Shown one piece after another: positions 12,883 to 15,960 of a DNA stretch of 15,960 bases. Under the pieces are notes generated by a model. The model did not search any database, was not told the origin of the DNA, and saw only the letters and a program-made list of their open reading frames with translations. The stretch's first letter is position 1; the number at the start of each line of letters is the position of its first letter. The position numbers and the translations under genes were made by a program. Source of the DNA: Deltaproteobacteria bacterium (GTDB lineage: Bacteria; Desulfobacterota; Desulfovibrionia; Desulfovibrionales; Desulfovibrionaceae); NCBI GenBank assembly GCA_025350085.1, contig JANXYI010000360.1, positions 1 through 15,960 on the forward strand, in the 5' to 3' direction.

Positions 12883-13746
12883 ATGCGCACCCTGTCTGCT
12901 GTCCTTGTCTTGCTGGCCGTGCTCGTCTGCGCGACATTCTCGGCGACAGTCGCCCAGGCCGGGCCGCAGGTCACCGAAACCTACGGCCCCGGGCCCAAGG
13001 AATTCCTCCTGGCCACGGGCAGTCCCGGCGAGCTGGGCCTCTTGCGGGTTCTGGGCGAGGCCTTTGGCAAGAAGGAAAAGGCCCGCCTGAACTGGGTCAA
13101 GGCCGGGTCGGGCGAGTCCCTGGATCTGCTCAAGAGCAAATCCGTGGACATGATCATGGTCCACGCCCCGGCCCAGGAAAAGGCCGCCCTGGCCGAGGGC
13201 TGGGGTACCAACCACGCCCTCATCGGCTCCAACGAGTTCTACCTCGTGGGCCCCAAGAGCGACCCGGCGAAGATCGCCCAGGCCAAGAGCGCGGCCGACG
13301 CCTACGCGCGCATCGCCAAGGCCGAGGCCAAGTTCTTCTCCCGCGGCGACAACTCCGGCACGCACAAGAAGGAGCTGGCCATCTGGAAGGCCGCTGGCAT
13401 CACTCCCACGGGCAGTTGGTACATCATCGCCAAGGGCTTCATGACCGACACGCTGAAGCGCGCGGCTGTTGAGCAGGGCTACTTCATGACCGACAGCAGC
13501 ACCTGGGTGGCCGAGAAGAACGCGGCCAAGGGCCTGGTGATCCTGTTCCGGGGCGATCGCGTACTCATCAACACCTACCACACCCTGTGCCAGCCCGAGG
13601 GCGCCACGCCGGGCGCAGCAATGGCGGCAAAATTCATCGAGTTCGTGGGCTCCCCGGCGGGCCAGAAGATCATCCGCACCTTTGGCACGCGCGAATTCGG
13701 GGCAGCCCTCTACAACGACGCGGCCTACGCCAGGCAGTACGAATAG
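12883..13746 (+). CDS. TupA-like periplasmic binding protein, divergent paralogue
   Basis: A 287-residue exported protein with a signal peptide (MRTL, a Leu/Val/Ala core, cleavage near AQA at 24-26). It has the same fold as the next gene's product: the region DMIMVHAPAQEKAALAEGWG matches TupA's VDILMVHAPGAEKKFIDEG, followed by FYLVGPKSDPAKI, SRGDNSGTH (153-161), GSWYI and TDSSTWVA. However, the first oxyanion motif TTTS is replaced by LATGSPGELG (43-52), and about 15 extra residues sit between signal and fold. It therefore may bind another anion or serve a sensing role. The ATG at 12883 is preceded by GGAGAG. An upstream in-frame ATG would bury the signal peptide and is rejected. It is the first gene of the tup operon, 42 bases ahead of tupA. 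Confidence 0.85.
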   Translation: MRTLSAVLVLLAVLVCATFSATVAQAGPQVTETYGPGPKEFLLATGSPGELGLLRVLGEAFGKKEKARLNWVKAGSGESLDLLKSKSVDMIMVHAPAQEKAALAEGWGTNHALIGSNEFYLVGPKSDPAKIAQAKSAADAYARIAKAEAKFFSRGDNSGTHKKELAIWKAAGITPTGSWYIIAKGFMTDTLKRAAVEQGYFMTDSSTWVAEKNAAKGLVILFRGDRVLINTYHTLCQPEGATPGAAMAAKFIEFVGSPAGQKIIRTFGTREFGAALYNDAAYARQYE

Positions 13747-13788
13747 CCCCCTGCGGCCTTGCAACACCAAGACATCAAGGAGAACGCC

Positions 13789-14607
13789 ATGCGCAAACTT
13801 ACCCTCATCCTGACCCTGCTTGCGGCGCTTGGCTGCGCCGGGACCGTTTTCGCCGCCGAGACCATCCTGGTGGGCACCACCACCAGCACCGCGGACACCG
13901 GCCTGCTCGACGCCCTGGTGCCGAAGATCCTGAAGGACACCGGCCTCGAGATGCGCTGGGTGGCCGTGGGCACGGGCAAGGCGCTGGAGCACGGCAAGAA
14001 CTGCGACGTGGACATCCTCATGGTCCATGCGCCCGGGGCGGAGAAGAAGTTCATCGACGAGGGCCATGGCGTGAGCCGCATGGAGTTCATGTTCAACGAC
14101 TTCGTGCTGGTCGGCCCGGCCAAGGACCCGGCGAAGATCAAGGGCAAGCCCGTGGCCGACTCGCTTACGGCCATCGCGGCCGCCAAGGCGCCCTTTGCCA
14201 GCCGCGGCGACGACTCCGGTACGCACAAGATGGAGCAGGGCCTGTGGAAGACCTCGGGCCTGCCCCTGCCGGACAAGGAGTCCTGGTACATCGGCGTGGG
14301 CCAGGGCATGCTCGTGACCCTGCGCCTGGCGAGCGAGCGCGGGGCCTACACCCTCACCGACCGCGGCACCTGGATCTCCTTTGAGGCCAAGGACCACGGC
14401 AAGTCCGGGCTGGTGATTTTGTCCGAGGGCGACAAGGTCCTGCGCAACCAGTACAGCATCATCCTGCTGCCGCCGAAGTGCAGCAAGATCAAGCACGAGG
14501 CGGCCAGGAAGCTCCAGGCCTGGTTCCTGTCCAGGGCCGGGCAGCAGGCCATCGCGGACTTCAAGCTCGAGGGCAAGTCGCTCTTCACCCCCAACGCCGC
14601 CAAGTAG
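13789..14607 (+). CDS. tupA: Tungstate-binding periplasmic protein TupA
   Basis: A 272-residue protein with a signal peptide (MRKLTLILTLLAALGCAG, cleavage near VFA-A at 22) that captures tungstate in the periplasm for the TupBC importer. The oxyanion-binding signatures of the family are intact: GTTTSTADTGLL (29-40), VAVGTGKALEHG, VDILMVHAPGAEKKF, FVLVGPAKDPAKIKG, SRGDDSGTH (138-146) and YTLTDRGTW. C16 in the signal region could suggest a lipobox (LGCAG), so membrane anchoring by a lipid is conceivable. AAGGAG six bases upstream fixes the start. The permease gene follows after nine bases. Molybdate or both oxyanions are possible ligands, but TTTS with SRGD-SGTH is the tungstate-type pattern. 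In this organism the metal would feed tungsto-pterin enzymes such as formate dehydrogenase. Confidence 0.93.
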   Translation: MRKLTLILTLLAALGCAGTVFAAETILVGTTTSTADTGLLDALVPKILKDTGLEMRWVAVGTGKALEHGKNCDVDILMVHAPGAEKKFIDEGHGVSRMEFMFNDFVLVGPAKDPAKIKGKPVADSLTAIAAAKAPFASRGDDSGTHKMEQGLWKTSGLPLPDKESWYIGVGQGMLVTLRLASERGAYTLTDRGTWISFEAKDHGKSGLVILSEGDKVLRNQYSIILLPPKCSKIKHEAARKLQAWFLSRAGQQAIADFKLEGKSLFTPNAAK

Positions 14608-14616
14608 CGGAGGGCT

Positions 14617-15354
14617 ATGGACTATTTCAGCGAGGGCCTGAGCCGGGCCGTGGCGCTGCTCCTGGCGCTGGACCCCGAGACCTTCTCGGCGGTCTGGGCC
14701 ACGGGCATGGTCACGGCCCTGGCGCTCTTCGTCAGCCTGCTTCTGGGACTGCCCCTGGGCTTCGGCCTGGGGCATTTCCGCTTTCCCGGCCGCCGGGGCG
14801 TGCGGCTTTTGGTGGACTGGCTGCTCTCGCTGCCCACGGTGGTCATCGGCCTCATCGTTTACGCCTTCCTGACCTCGCGCGGGCCGCTGGGCGAATGGGG
14901 CCTGCTCTTCACCATTCCGGGCATGGCCATGGGCCTCACGCTGCTCGGCCTGCCCATCGTCATCTCCATGACCGCCACGGCGGTCGAGTCCACGGACTCG
15001 CGGCTGACGGATGCGGTGCTGTCCCTTGGCGCGGACCGCTGGCAGCTGCTCCTGGCCACGCTCATCGAGGCGCGCTTCGCCATGGCGCTGGCCGCGGCCA
15101 CGGCCTTTGGCCGCATCGTGTCCGAGATCGGCATCGCCATGATGGTCGGCGGCAACATCAAGTACCAGACGCGCACCATCACCACGGCCATTGCGCTGGA
15201 AACCGGCAAGGGCGAGTTCGCCACGGGCATTGCGCTGGGCATAATCCTCATGGTCGTGGCCCTGGTGGTGAACCTGCTGGTGGGGCTCTTGCGCGGCCGT
15301 TCCAATGGTGAGCAGGGTGGCTCTGGCGGCCTGGGTGTGGGGGGCGGGGCATGA
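14617..15354 (+). CDS. tupB: Tungstate ABC transporter permease TupB
   Basis: A 245-residue inner-membrane permease with five to six hydrophobic segments. LGLPLGFGLGHFRFPGRRG follows the first helix, and LPTVVIGLIVYAFL is typical of molybdate/tungstate permeases. The ATPase-coupling (EAA) loop reads SLGADRWQLLLATLIEARF (near residue 137), with the conserved glycine present. The tail (residues about 230-245) is a Gly/Ser-rich stretch. GGAGGG before the ATG provides the ribosome site. The stop overlaps the ATG of tupC (ATGA), as is usual for subunits made in fixed ratio. Confidence 0.92.
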   Translation: MDYFSEGLSRAVALLLALDPETFSAVWATGMVTALALFVSLLLGLPLGFGLGHFRFPGRRGVRLLVDWLLSLPTVVIGLIVYAFLTSRGPLGEWGLLFTIPGMAMGLTLLGLPIVISMTATAVESTDSRLTDAVLSLGADRWQLLLATLIEARFAMALAAATAFGRIVSEIGIAMMVGGNIKYQTRTITTAIALETGKGEFATGIALGIILMVVALVVNLLVGLLRGRSNGEQGGSGGLGVGGGA

Positions 15355-15960
15355 GCGCGCCCTTGTACCAGCTACGCGGCATTGAGGTCGGCTATGGCGA
15401 GGCGTCCGTATTGCATGTGCCGGAGCTCTCCATCGCGCGCGGGAGCATCCTGGGCCTGGTGGGGCACAACGGCAGCGGCAAGAGCACCCTGCTCAAGCTG
15501 CTGGGCTTTCTGCTGGAACCCAGGGCTGGAATTCTGGAATTCGACGGCCGGGTGGTGGACCGCGCGGGCATGCGCGCCGGGCACCTGCTGCGCCGCCGGG
15601 CCGTGCTCCTGGGCCAGGACACCTGCCTGCTCAAGCGCTCGGTGGCGGCCAACGTGGCCTATGGCCTGCGCCTGCGCGGCCTGCCTGCCCCGGACGCCCT
15701 GCTGGCCGAGGCCTTGGGCCTGGTGGGCCTGGATTTTGCGGACTTCGGCGAGCGCTCCTGGCGCGAGCTCTCCGGCGGCGAGGCCCGGCGCGTGGCCCTG
15801 GCCGCGCGGCTGGTGCTGGGGCCCGAGGCCCTGCTCCTGGACGAGCCCACCTCGGGCCTGGACCGCGCCAGCGTGGAGCACGTCAAGACCGCGGTGCTGG
15901 CCGCCCGCCAAGCGCGCGGGGCCACGTTCGTCATCGCCAGCCACGACCAGGACTGGCTCA
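15351..15960 (+). CDS. tupC: Tungstate ABC transporter ATPase TupC (truncated by window edge)
   Basis: The first 203 codons of an ABC ATPase; the C-terminal end lies outside the window. Walker A is GHNGSGKST (38-46), the Q-loop region is VLLGQDTCLLK, the signature is LSGGEARR (140-147), Walker B is LLLDEPTSGLD (161-171) and the H-loop histidine is H198 in ASHDQDW. All catalytic elements are intact. It is coupled to tupB by a four-base overlap and would power tungstate import by the TupA/TupB system. Confidence 0.93.
   Translation, partial: MSAPLYQLRGIEVGYGEASVLHVPELSIARGSILGLVGHNGSGKSTLLKLLGFLLEPRAGILEFDGRVVDRAGMRAGHLLRRRAVLLGQDTCLLKRSVAANVAYGLRLRGLPAPDALLAEALGLVGLDFADFGERSWRELSGGEARRVALAARLVLGPEALLLDEPTSGLDRASVEHVKTAVLAARQARGATFVIASHDQDWL

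Overview
The window is GC-rich, gene-dense DNA that best fits a sulfate-reducing bacterium of the Desulfovibrio group (Desulfovibrionota). Three things point there: a periplasmic cobaltochelatase (CbiK with signal peptide) followed by an ABC transporter and a cobalt-precorrin C20-methyltransferase, an order I recall from Desulfovibrio vulgaris; a CysK fused to a cysteinyl-tRNA-synthetase-like half; and a tungstate uptake operon, expected where Mo/W formate dehydrogenases are used. The assignment rests on gene content and order, not on a database search.

Layout. (1) 1-382, minus: N-terminal part of a DUF115/MptE-like protein running off the left edge. (2) 475-3225, plus: cysK-CysRS-like fusion and a four-helix membrane protein. 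(3) 3226-3472: an inverted repeat and a decayed C-terminus of a MOFRL-type glycerate 2-kinase. (4) 3473-5860, plus: an exported or membrane-anchored caspase-like protein with a coiled coil, a middle domain and a C-terminal FGE-sulfatase/C-type-lectin-fold domain. (5) 5857-10332, minus: a five-gene operon cbiK - FecCD permease - ABC ATPase - periplasmic binding protein - cobI, with overlapping or nearly touching genes. Its 300-nt leader carries a promoter, a cobalamin riboswitch and a strong intrinsic terminator, so the whole unit should be switched off by B12. (6) 10725-11315, plus: TrmH-like tRNA/rRNA 2'-O-methyltransferase. (7) 11449-11592, minus: a 47-residue single-helix membrane protein with its own promoter and terminator. 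(8) 11800-12774, plus: D-2-hydroxyacid (probably glycerate) dehydrogenase, preceded by three phased 13-bp repeats. (9) 12883 to the right edge, plus: tungstate ABC uptake operon with two successive TupA-type binding proteins, the permease TupB and the start of the ATPase TupC.

Most of this is ordinary metabolism. The points that deserve a second look are the caspase/FGE fusion, whose last 100 bases could be a diversity-generating-retroelement target; the CysRS half of the fusion, which has lost its catalytic and zinc motifs; a TupA paralogue without the oxyanion TTTS motif; the small membrane protein; the glycerate-kinase remnant; and a cobaltochelatase in which the expected haem-ligand histidine seems to be missing. 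I found no CRISPR array, insertion sequence, tRNA, rRNA or reverse transcriptase in the window.
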